Shown: piece after piece, positions 26,612 to 34,281 of the stretch
How positions within the stretch are numbered: position 1 is the first letter of the stretch
How the letters are laid out: the number at the start of each line of letters is the position of its first letter
Assembly: GCA_024402505.1 (NCBI GenBank)
Contig: JAKSTP010000022.1
Span: 1 to 48,208 of the forward strand
Direction: 5' to 3'
DNA from: Treponema sp.
GTDB lineage: Bacteria; Spirochaetota; Spirochaetia; Treponematales; Treponemataceae
DNA length: 48,208 bases
Translations under genes and position numbers: made by a program
The notes under the pieces: model-generated
Told to the model about the DNA's origin: nothing
Databases searched by the model: none
The model's input: only the letters and a program-made list of their open reading frames with translations

Positions 26612-26640
26612 ATTTTATGGAAAATAAAGGGATTTGTCAA
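26612..26640 (-). promoter_or_regulatory. sigma70 promoter of the QPTR gene
   Basis: On the minus strand a perfect TTGACA (26640-26635), a 17-nt spacer and TAAAAT (26617-26612). It starts 15 nt beyond the edge of the REPIN-like palindrome. A second TTGACA at 26600-26595 has no well-placed -10. Confidence 0.75.
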
Positions 26641-26655
26641 ATTAAAGTCACAGGG

Positions 26656-26754
26656 ATTTTACAGGAAATCCTGTCATGCTGAATTCATTTCAGCATCTCT
26701 CTACAAAAGAGATCCTGAATCGAGTTCAGGATGACATAGGACTCCTGTAACATC
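26656..26754. repeat. REPIN-like compound palindrome, about 100 bp
   Basis: An imperfect inverted repeat whose outer arms (about 26656-26682 and 26728-26754) match over most of 27 bp. Inside are two further hairpins, ATGCTGAA-N5-TTCAGCAT (26676-26696) and ATCCTGAA-N5-TTCAGGAT (26712-26732), joined by CTCT/AGAG. Two related short palindromes in opposite orientation are the layout of REPIN/BIME elements. It lies between the GH120 gene stop and the QPTR promoter, where it may also act as a transcription end or mRNA stabiliser. No second copy was found in this window. Confidence 0.7.
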
Positions 26755-26760
26755 CATTAT

Positions 26761-28785
26761 TTACAGTTCTACACTACCCTTAAAACCTTCAAATGGCCCC
26801 GGAACAGGATTTGCTCCTCGTGGAGTATCAAAGAAGTCGTAGTTGAAGACAATTGGAGATCCGTCAGGATTTTCAAACTTCTGTTCAGGTTCAAAGGCCA
26901 TACCAAGAGTTTCTGTGCAGATTGTGGCAGCAGTTGTTAATGGCATAAGATCGTATACGTTTGTCTTGAATGTATATTTTCCGTCTTTTTCTGTAAGACT
27001 GAAAGTGGCTTTTCCATCAACCTTAAGTGCATCCTTTTCTTTTTTCATAGGAACAGCGCCATTAAAGTAAACGTTTCCACTAGCCCAGACTGGCAATGGA
27101 TTGTAGTAACGGTCACTAGGATCAGAACCCATTCCGCAATAGCCTTCAAACTGTTTTTCCCATTCTTCCTGAGTTGGATATTCATCGTAAGGAACTGTAC
27201 CACAGGTAAGGTTTGCATCTGTCCATTCATTGTTTTTGTTGGCAGCTTCAATTTCTACCATACCAGGACGTTTTTCTTTCTGAACGAAGATGTTGTTGTA
27301 GAACCGTGCATCACCATGAAGGATTGTCATAAATCCCATAACTTCAGTTCGGTGATGTACATGGTAAGGAGTGTAACGTGGAGCTGGTTTTGAAACGGCA
27401 CCGTTATTTACACCCCGGCCAACTGCAGTAAAGGCACCGGCAATAAAGTTATGAACCATGGCCACACCCTGAGTTGGAAGTTTGAATGAGTGATCAGAAA
27501 GAAGGATGTTGTTATCGAACAGAGTTGGTCCGTGAGAAACTTCAAGGAATACATCTTCACCTGGAGTAAGTCCGTCCATATTTCTGATGTTACAGTTGTA
27601 ATCAGCTGGCAGTGTGTTGTCGTGGAAAAGGTTTTGTGTAACGCGAGTGCCCTGAGCCTGCCAGTCCAGCCACAATCCTCTTGAACAGTGGTGGAAATGG
27701 TTTCTTCGGATGATTACGTCAATTGCAGCGTGCATTTTAATTCCGCCAATTTCAGCACCAGCAAGATTACGTTTATTGTTAATGTTGTGAATGTGGTTAT
27801 CTTCAATGATAGAGAAAACACCGCCCAAATGTCCTACAATACCAGTCTGTCCACAGTCATGAATGTCACAGCGGCGGATAATATGTGAACCGATGTTTTC
27901 TTTTGTCCAGCCTTCAATCTGTGCCTGACAGATGTTGTCACGTTCTGTCTGGGTTCCATCCTTGTATTTCCATTTAAGCCATTTGTTGTCGTTGTTTGGC
28001 TGCTTGTATTTTCCAAGGGAAATTCCTGAACATTTTGAGTGGCTTACTTCACAATCTTCAATGATCCATCCTTTTGACCAGTGTGGGCCAATCATACCTT
28101 CCTGGTAAGCTGTTGGAGGTGCCCATTGAGTAGCGGCCTTTGTTACATTAAAACCGCTGAGTGTAATATAACCCTTGCCTTCTTCGCTTGGGTAAAAACA
28201 GTTTTCTCGAACGGTGATTTCAACATTTTCTTTATTTGGATCTTTTCCCTGGAAGTTTGCATAAATCACTGTTTCATTAGTTTTTTCATCCTGTTCTGTG
28301 TACCATGTATAAACTGTAAAATCAGGATCCCATGAAACTTCGTAAACTACAGGATTTTTTACTCCATCAAGAGTTGTAACTTCGTAAAGTGATTTGTCGT
28401 TAAGGAAAACGTCTCCTGTATGTGCAATGAAAGTGGCAATGAACCAGTCACCGCTTACAAGAGTTTTATAAGGGTTATAATCACCGAAAATGCCGTTTGG
28501 AATACGGGCAACCCACACGTTTTTAGCACCTTCCAAAGGCTTCCAGTTTTTTACAGGTTCGGCCCCGGTAATAACTGCACCAAGGATTTTTTCTGAACGG
28601 TAAGTGATTCGTGCATCTTCTGTACCGCCGTTCTTTGGATTTACATATTCACGGTAGATTCCAGGGGCTACAAGAACTTCATCACCTGGTTTTGCAACCT
28701 GAGCTGCATCATTTATTCGTTTAAATGGACTTTCTTTTGTTCCGTGTCCGCTTCGTTTTGCATTTGCATTTACATAAATTGTCAT
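26761..28785 (-). CDS. GH120 beta-xylosidase (right-handed beta-helix)
   Basis: Predicted intracellular beta-xylosidase that releases xylose from xylo-oligosaccharides. The 674-residue protein has no signal peptide and is a beta-helix throughout. It matches, by memory of the family, the Thermoanaerobacterium enzyme XylC in many blocks: FGDYNPYK, IYANFQGKDPN, WAPPTAYQEGMIGPHWSKGWIIED, IVGHLGGVFS, HAAIDV and GLWLDWQAQGTRV. By that match the nucleophile is Asp374 (WLDW) and the acid/base is Glu415 (VFLEVSHGP). The stretch between them is about 18 residues longer than in XylC. It has an AGGAG SD. A lone gene, it depends on sugar transporters encoded elsewhere. Confidence 0.88.
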   Translation of the reverse strand: MTIYVNANAKRSGHGTKESPFKRINDAAQVAKPGDEVLVAPGIYREYVNPKNGGTEDARITYRSEKILGAVITGAEPVKNWKPLEGAKNVWVARIPNGIFGDYNPYKTLVSGDWFIATFIAHTGDVFLNDKSLYEVTTLDGVKNPVVYEVSWDPDFTVYTWYTEQDEKTNETVIYANFQGKDPNKENVEITVRENCFYPSEEGKGYITLSGFNVTKAATQWAPPTAYQEGMIGPHWSKGWIIEDCEVSHSKCSGISLGKYKQPNNDNKWLKWKYKDGTQTERDNICQAQIEGWTKENIGSHIIRRCDIHDCGQTGIVGHLGGVFSIIEDNHIHNINNKRNLAGAEIGGIKMHAAIDVIIRRNHFHHCSRGLWLDWQAQGTRVTQNLFHDNTLPADYNCNIRNMDGLTPGEDVFLEVSHGPTLFDNNILLSDHSFKLPTQGVAMVHNFIAGAFTAVGRGVNNGAVSKPAPRYTPYHVHHRTEVMGFMTILHGDARFYNNIFVQKEKRPGMVEIEAANKNNEWTDANLTCGTVPYDEYPTQEEWEKQFEGYCGMGSDPSDRYYNPLPVWASGNVYFNGAVPMKKEKDALKVDGKATFSLTEKDGKYTFKTNVYDLMPLTTAATICTETLGMAFEPEQKFENPDGSPIVFNYDFFDTPRGANPVPGPFEGFKGSVEL

Positions 28786-28820
28786 CTACAAAATCTCCTG
28801 TAAAGGTAATTAATAAGATG

Positions 28821-28848
28821 ATTATATCACGGGTAAAAACAACGTGAT
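28821..28848 (-). promoter_or_regulatory. Extended -10 promoter and operator-like repeat of GH120 gene
   Basis: On the minus strand TGATATAAT is an extended -10 (TATAAT at 28826-28821) without a good -35. The inverted repeat ATCACG-N11-CGTGAT (28826-28831 and 28843-28848) overlaps its upstream edge, as expected for a repressor site on a sugar-induced gene. Leader to the ATG at 28785 is about 28 nt. Confidence 0.45.
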
Positions 28849-28906
28849 GCGTGAAATCTATTTGATAATTGTATTTTTCTAAACCGGGTAAAGGCTCTTT
28901 TCCAGT

Positions 28907-28935
28907 TTGTAGTTTGCCCTTTTATATGATAAAAT
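28907..28935 (+). promoter_or_regulatory. Candidate promoter of iorAB
   Basis: TTGTAG (28907-28912), 17 nt and TAAAAT (28930-28935), about 36 nt before the iorA ATG. The -35 is weak (first three bases only), the -10 good. Confidence 0.45.
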
Positions 28936-28970
28936 AGTTTTCACTATTTCAAAGATTACAGGAAATTAAA

Positions 28971-30701
28971 ATGAAACAATTATTGCTTGGAAATGCAGCT
29001 GTGGCCCGAGGTCTTTATGAAGCTGGAGTTTCCATTGTATCAAGCTATCCTGGAACTCCTTCTACCGAAGTTACAGAAGAAGCTGCCCGATTCAAGGAAA
29101 TCTACTGTGAATGGGCTCCTAACGAAAAAGTTGCCTGTGAAACTGCCTTTGGTGCAAGTCTTGCCGGCCGTCGTTCTCTTTGTGGAATGAAACACGTTGG
29201 ACTGAACGTTGCTGCAGACCCTCTTTTTACTATTTCTTATACTGGTGTAAATGCAGGAATGCTGGTTCTGGTTGCTGATGACGCCGGAATGCACTCAAGT
29301 CAGAATGAACAGGATTCACGTCACTACGCCATTGCATCAAAAGTTCCTATGGTTGACCCTTCTGACAGCCAGGAATGTATTGATTTTGTAAAAGAAGCCT
29401 ACGAAATCAGTGAAAAATTTGATACTCCGGTTATTTTCAAAACCTGTACTCGTATTGCCCACTCCCAGAGCATGGTGGAAACTTCAGAAAGAGTTGAAAT
29501 CCCAATGAAGGCTTACGAAAAAAATCCCCAGAAATACATTATGGCTCCGGCAAATGCAATCCGAAGACATCCGGAAGTTGAAGCCCGTACCGCTGCCCTT
29601 ACAGAATACGCAGAAACTACAAAACTGAACCGTGTAGAAATGGGCGATACTGACATTGGTATTATCACTTCATCTACATCTTACCAGTATGCAAAGGAAG
29701 TTTTTGGAGATAAGGCCAGCATCCTAAAAATTGGACTTGTAAATCCTCTTCCTGTAAAACTGATTAAAGATTTTGCTTCCAAAGTAAAAACCCTTTATGT
29801 TATAGAAGAACTTGATCCTATCATTGAAAATCACGTAAGAGCCATGGGAATTCCTTGCCACGGAAAAGATATTCTTCCAATCACAGGGGAATTCAATCAG
29901 AACATTATCCGTAAAGCATTTGGAATGGAAGTGCCTTCAGGAACAAAGGTAGACTCGGTAATTCCTGTTCGTCCTCCTGTAATGTGTGCCGGTTGTCCTC
30001 ATCGCGGTCTTTTCTATGCACTTTCAAAAAACAAAATCAGCGTAATGGGTGACATTGGATGTTACACACTGGGATCAGCACAGCCATTAAATGCCATCGA
30101 CATGGTACTCTGTATGGGTGCTTCAGTTTCAGGACTTCACGGTTTTAACAAGGCAAATCCTGAAAACGCTAAGAAAACAGTTGCCGTAATCGGTGATTCA
30201 ACTTTCTGCCATTCAGGTATGACAGGACTTGCTACAATCGCATATAACCAGAGTAACAGTACAGTAATTATTGTAGACAACTCCATCACCGGCATGACAG
30301 GACATCAGAACAACCCTGCCAACGGAAAAAATCTTTACGGAGATCCAGCCGGTAGAATCAACCTGGAATCCCTTTGTGTTGCCATGGGAATTGATGCTTC
30401 ACATGTACGGGTTGTTGATCCAAACGAAATTGCCGCTTCAGAAAAGGTTATTCTTGAAGAACTGAACTATGAAGGACCTTCTGTTGTAATCAGCCGCCGT
30501 CCATGTGCCCTCCTTAAGAGCGTAAAACCACAGCCACCACTTAAAATCAACGAAGAAAAATGTGTAGGCTGTAAAATGTGTATGAGAATCGGCTGTCCTG
30601 CCCTTTCAATCAAAAACAAAAAAGCCGCCATTGATCCAACAATGTGTGTAGGCTGCGAACTTTGTACACAGATGTGTAAAGTAGGAGCAATCGTAAAATG
30701 A
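28971..30701 (+). CDS. iorA: Indolepyruvate ferredoxin oxidoreductase, alpha subunit
   Basis: Large subunit of the thiamine-diphosphate enzyme that interconverts aryl pyruvates plus CoA with aryl-acetyl-CoA, CO2 and reduced ferredoxin. The N-terminal pyrimidine-binding half contains SSYPGTPSTEV and the GMKHVGLNVAADPL motif. The thiamine-binding part has GDIGCYTLG and GDSTFCHSGMTGL with VDNSITGMTGHQNNP. Two C-terminal 4Fe-4S clusters are at about 531-546 (CVGCKMCMRIGCP) and 559-576 (CVGCELCTQMC). The 576-residue length is normal. It has an AGGA SD and overlaps iorB by 4 nt (ATGA). Confidence 0.95.
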   Translation: MKQLLLGNAAVARGLYEAGVSIVSSYPGTPSTEVTEEAARFKEIYCEWAPNEKVACETAFGASLAGRRSLCGMKHVGLNVAADPLFTISYTGVNAGMLVLVADDAGMHSSQNEQDSRHYAIASKVPMVDPSDSQECIDFVKEAYEISEKFDTPVIFKTCTRIAHSQSMVETSERVEIPMKAYEKNPQKYIMAPANAIRRHPEVEARTAALTEYAETTKLNRVEMGDTDIGIITSSTSYQYAKEVFGDKASILKIGLVNPLPVKLIKDFASKVKTLYVIEELDPIIENHVRAMGIPCHGKDILPITGEFNQNIIRKAFGMEVPSGTKVDSVIPVRPPVMCAGCPHRGLFYALSKNKISVMGDIGCYTLGSAQPLNAIDMVLCMGASVSGLHGFNKANPENAKKTVAVIGDSTFCHSGMTGLATIAYNQSNSTVIIVDNSITGMTGHQNNPANGKNLYGDPAGRINLESLCVAMGIDASHVRVVDPNEIAASEKVILEELNYEGPSVVISRRPCALLKSVKPQPPLKINEEKCVGCKMCMRIGCPALSIKNKKAAIDPTMCVGCELCTQMCKVGAIVK

Positions 30702-31270
30702 GTGATACAAAAAACATTATGATCGTTGGTGTTGGCGGACAGGGAGCCCTTCTTGCCAGTAAAACACTGGGCCAGGTTCTTATGGATGCCGGCTTTGATG
30801 TAAAAGTAAGTGAAGTTCACGGAATGAGTCAGCGAGGTGGAAGCGTTGTTACCTACGTTCGCTTTGGTAAAAAAGTTTACTCACCTATCATCGATAAGGG
30901 AGAAGCAGATTTTATTGTATCCTTTGAACTTCTGGAAGCCGCCCGCTACGCAGAATACTTAAAACCAAATGGAAAAATCGTAGTAAACACACAGAAACTG
31001 GACCCTATGCCGGTTCTTACAGGTGCTGCTGAATATCCTGCCGATTTGGTAGCCGAACTTAAAGGAAAAGGTTTTGATGTAGAAGACATGGACTGTTTGA
31101 GTCTTGCCAATGAAGCCGGTTCTTCAAAAGCCGTAAACATTGTTCTTATGGGACGCCTTTCAAAATTCATGGATTTTCCGGAAAGTTCATGGATTGCTGC
31201 AATCGAAAAACTTGTAAAACCAGCCTTCCTTGAAATCAACAAAAAAGCCTTTGCACTGGGAAGAAAATAA
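30698..31270 (+). CDS. iorB: Indolepyruvate oxidoreductase, beta subunit
   Basis: Small (gamma-type) subunit of the same complex, 190 residues, with the family signature NIMIVGVGGQGALLASKTLGQV and SEVHGMSQRGGSVVTYVRFG. It overlaps iorA by 4 nt (ATGA), so the subunits are made in step. A strong intrinsic terminator follows 26 nt later, ending the transcript. Confidence 0.95.
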   Translation: MSDTKNIMIVGVGGQGALLASKTLGQVLMDAGFDVKVSEVHGMSQRGGSVVTYVRFGKKVYSPIIDKGEADFIVSFELLEAARYAEYLKPNGKIVVNTQKLDPMPVLTGAAEYPADLVAELKGKGFDVEDMDCLSLANEAGSSKAVNIVLMGRLSKFMDFPESSWIAAIEKLVKPAFLEINKKAFALGRK

Positions 31271-31295
31271 TCCCTACTGAAATGACTTTAAAATG

Positions 31296-31340
31296 AAACA
31301 CCGTGAAACAGACTCACTTCCGTTTCACGGTGTTTTTTTT
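31296..31340 (+). terminator. Intrinsic terminator of iorAB, shared by converging gene
   Basis: A perfect 14-bp stem (31296-31309 with 31322-31335) with a 12-nt loop is followed by T to 31340. It serves iorAB; the stem can also end the converging minus-strand gene, whose stop codon (31341-31339) overlaps the T run. Confidence 0.92.
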
Positions 31341-32325
31341 AATGCATAATGCTGTCAAAATATTTTTTATTTTTCAGGTACAAGGTTTCGTAACAAGCCA
31401 AAGTAGCCACACTTACATAACCATCATTCCGTTCAATCAGCTGGGTCTCCTGATAAGTGATTTTCTTTTGAACAGGATCGTACATTCGGCAGGTGATGAA
31501 AACCGCTCCTTCAGATTCCACCACTTTTGAGCCTTCTGCAAGTAAAATTACATTCTGATTTGCAACCAGCAGAAGATTTGCAAGTTCTTTTAATGAGTTA
31601 AAACCGCTTTCTTTATAATTAAATGTTTCAACAAGGAAAGCAGCATCTTGTGGAGTAACCTTATCAAGACGATAAATTCTTTCATCTGTGGTTTTCCAGT
31701 TACTATCCAAAGGAATTTTCAGACCGTCGATTGTTACATCTGTTTTTTTACCTTTTGTGATTTTATAAGATTCAGCATCAACAGCTTCTGGCATGGCATT
31801 TAGATTGAAAAAACGTTCATCATTCAGATCATTTACTTTTCCCATTGAAAAAATCTTAAACTTATTGTCATCTCCAATGGAATCTATCTGAAAAACAGGA
31901 ATGTAAGACAAATAATTGAAATCATCATCGGAGGAATATGAATAACTACCCTTTTCATTGATTACGGCTTTTGAAGTATACCAGCTGACAGACCAGTTCA
32001 TGATCATTGGAAGTAGTCTTTTTGCATTTTCACTGGAATTAAAATCACCCTTTAATATTCTTAAATTGTTCCCTGGCTCAATTCCGTTATCACCGATTAC
32101 AAAATTCATCAGTATTACCAGTTCATTTTCAGTTTTTGGTTCATAAGACCGTGCAATTATTGAATTGTCTCCAACATAACATAAGCCGATAATTGCTTTT
32201 TCTTCAAACCTGGAATCCTCATAAAGTGCGTAATTGCCCGGAAAATCATTAAAAATCGCCACATCATTTGCAAAAATGCAAACTGACGAAATCAATACAA
32301 AAAGTGCAAGAATAATTTTTTTCAT
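31339..32325 (-). CDS. Secreted protein of unknown function
   Basis: Not recognised. The 328-residue product has a clear signal peptide (MKKIILALFVLISSVCIFAN) without a lipobox cysteine, so it is probably periplasmic. The mature part has no repeats, no cysteine pairs and no catalytic motif that stands out; it is rich in Asn, Asp and Tyr with many short beta-like stretches, and a DGLKIPLDSNWKTTDERIYRLDK block around residues 210-235 looks like a small folded domain. It has a GGGAG SD. It is alone between iorAB and paaK on the opposite strand, so a link to aryl-acid metabolism is not implied. Confidence 0.75.
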   Translation of the reverse strand: MKKIILALFVLISSVCIFANDVAIFNDFPGNYALYEDSRFEEKAIIGLCYVGDNSIIARSYEPKTENELVILMNFVIGDNGIEPGNNLRILKGDFNSSENAKRLLPMIMNWSVSWYTSKAVINEKGSYSYSSDDDFNYLSYIPVFQIDSIGDDNKFKIFSMGKVNDLNDERFFNLNAMPEAVDAESYKITKGKKTDVTIDGLKIPLDSNWKTTDERIYRLDKVTPQDAAFLVETFNYKESGFNSLKELANLLLVANQNVILLAEGSKVVESEGAVFITCRMYDPVQKKITYQETQLIERNDGYVSVATLACYETLYLKNKKYFDSIMH

Positions 32326-32495
32326 TTTTATCTCCCTCTTATTCCTTTTATAAACATAACACTAAAGCAAAGTTTACACCTAAAAAGTTCTTTTGAAAAT
32401 CCATTTCGTCAATCAACTTTACTGGCACTTTTTTTTCTTTACAAATACTAAATCTCACTTACAATTAAATTATAAAAGCAAAAACAGAGGATTAT

Positions 32496-33806
32496 ATGGA
32501 CTTAAGATTTTTCCAGAAAGAGTATGAATGTATGCCTAAAGACAAGATTAAGGAACTGCAGAGCCAGCGCCTTAAAGAACAGTTCAAATGGGCTTACGAA
32601 AATGTTGAATTTTACAGAAACCGCTGTAATGAAGCAGGCGTTACTCCAAAAGATGTAAATGGCCTTGAAGACCTGCACAAACTTCCTTTTATGTACAAGG
32701 ATGATCTTCGTGCCACATACCCATACGGACTTTTTGCCGTTCCAATGAGCGATGTTGTACGTCTTCATGCATCCAGTGGTACTACAGGTAAACAGATTGT
32801 TGTTGGTTACACAAAAGAAGACCTGGATATTTGGGATGATCTTGCTGCCCGTCAGCTGGTAGCAGTTGGTGCTACAAAAGATGACTTTGTTCACGTTTCT
32901 TACGGATACGGACTTTTCACCGGAGGTTTTGGACTTCATGGTGGAGCTACAAAACTTGGATGTACAGTAATTCCTGTAGGTTCAGGTAACACCCAGCGCC
33001 AGATTACAATTATGAAGGACTTCCGTTCTACAATTCTGGCCTGTACACCTTCTTATGCAGCCTATCTTGGAGAAACCCTTAAAGACATGGGTTACACAAC
33101 AGATGACATCTGCCTTAAAGCAGGTATTTTCGGTGCAGAACCTTGGACAGAAGAAATGCGCCGTGGAATTGAAAAATCACTGGGAATTAAAGCTTACGAT
33201 ATTTACGGTCTTACAGAAATCATGGGACCTGGTGTTTCTTACGAATGTGGCGAACAGAAAGGTATGCACGTAAACGAAGATCACTTCATTGTAGAAACAA
33301 TCAATCCTGACACAGGACTTCCAGTAGAAGAAGGACAGAAAGGTGAACTGGTATTCTCTTGTATTACCCGCAAGGCATTCCCTCTTCTCCGCTTCCGCAC
33401 AAAAGATATTGGTATTCTGAATCATGCTGACTGTCCTTGTGGACGAACCTTTGTACGTATGTCAAAACCAATGGGACGTACAGATGATATGCTTATTATC
33501 CGCGGTGTAAACGTATTCCCAAGCCAGATTGAAGGCGTACTTATGGAAAAAGGTTACCCTGCCAACTACCAGATTGTTGTTGACCGCGTAAATAATACAG
33601 ACACATTTGAAGTTCAGGTTGAAATGCCTGAAGACAAGTTCAGTGATGTTGTAGCAGAAGTTACAAAACAGGAAAAAGAACTGCAGGCTGCCCTTCTTAC
33701 AATTCTTCAGATTAAGGCAGATGTAAAACTCTGTGCACCAAAATCAATTGAACGTTCAATAGGAAAAGCAAAACGCGTAATCGACAAACGCAAGCTTCAC
33801 GACTAA
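32496..33806 (+). CDS. paaK: Phenylacetate-CoA ligase family enzyme
   Basis: AMP-forming ligase that activates aryl acetates with ATP and CoA. The 436 residues show the adenylate-forming P-loop SSGTTGK at 93-99, the YGLTE motif within AYDIYGLTEIMGPG, and the C-terminal GRTDDMLIIRGVNVFPSQIE hinge typical of PaaK. It begins an operon with an ACT protein (20 nt downstream) and an alcohol dehydrogenase. Together with nearby iorAB the likely substrates are phenyl-, hydroxyphenyl- or indoleacetate, working either way between aryl acid and aryl pyruvate (inference). AGAGG precedes the ATG. No clear promoter was seen in the 170-bp gap upstream. Confidence 0.92.
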   Translation: MDLRFFQKEYECMPKDKIKELQSQRLKEQFKWAYENVEFYRNRCNEAGVTPKDVNGLEDLHKLPFMYKDDLRATYPYGLFAVPMSDVVRLHASSGTTGKQIVVGYTKEDLDIWDDLAARQLVAVGATKDDFVHVSYGYGLFTGGFGLHGGATKLGCTVIPVGSGNTQRQITIMKDFRSTILACTPSYAAYLGETLKDMGYTTDDICLKAGIFGAEPWTEEMRRGIEKSLGIKAYDIYGLTEIMGPGVSYECGEQKGMHVNEDHFIVETINPDTGLPVEEGQKGELVFSCITRKAFPLLRFRTKDIGILNHADCPCGRTFVRMSKPMGRTDDMLIIRGVNVFPSQIEGVLMEKGYPANYQIVVDRVNNTDTFEVQVEMPEDKFSDVVAEVTKQEKELQAALLTILQIKADVKLCAPKSIERSIGKAKRVIDKRKLHD

Positions 33807-33826
33807 TAAAGGAGGATAATACCACT

Positions 33827-34258
33827 ATGACAATCAGACAGCTTTCTATTTTTATTGAAAACACACCTAAATCACTTTGCGCTGCTACAAAAGTTCTGGC
33901 AGACAACAAAGTAAACATGCGTGCCATTTCTCTTGCTGATACTTCCGACTTTGGAATTATCCGCATTATTACTGATAATCCTGATGAAGTAAAAGAAATC
34001 CTTAAAAAGAATGACTATGTTTCTACCATTACTGAAGTTCTTCTTGTTGAAATTCCTGATACAGCAGGTTCCCTTAACAAGATTCTGACCCTTACTGCAG
34101 AAAATGACAGAAACGTTGAATACATGTACGGATTTACAGGTAAAAAATCAAATTCCGCCTACATGGTAATGCGATTTACCGACACTGCAAAAGCAGCAGA
34201 AATTCTCCAGTCCAACGGCATCAAACTTGTAGCAGAAAAAGATCTGGACAATGTTTAG
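33827..34258 (+). CDS. Tandem ACT-domain protein
   Basis: A 143-residue protein composed of two ACT domains (about residues 1-70 and 71-140), a fold that binds amino acids to regulate metabolism. It starts TIRQLSIFIENTPKSLCAATKVLADNKVNM, a typical first ACT strand-helix unit, and the second repeat begins LLVEIPDTAGSLNKIL. It has no catalytic domain. Its position directly after paaK, with a strong AGGAGG SD, is a recurrent arrangement in anaerobes and suggests that an aromatic amino acid tunes the ligase or IorAB (inference). Confidence 0.88.
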   Translation: MTIRQLSIFIENTPKSLCAATKVLADNKVNMRAISLADTSDFGIIRIITDNPDEVKEILKKNDYVSTITEVLLVEIPDTAGSLNKILTLTAENDRNVEYMYGFTGKKSNSAYMVMRFTDTAKAAEILQSNGIKLVAEKDLDNV

Positions 34259-34281
34259 GATTTAATTTTAAGGATTAATTT

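Noticed and set aside
32326..32495. Promoters in the 170-bp gap before paaK
   Set aside because: AT-rich with TATAAA-like boxes on both strands, but none with a matching -35 at 16-18 nt; nothing else seen.
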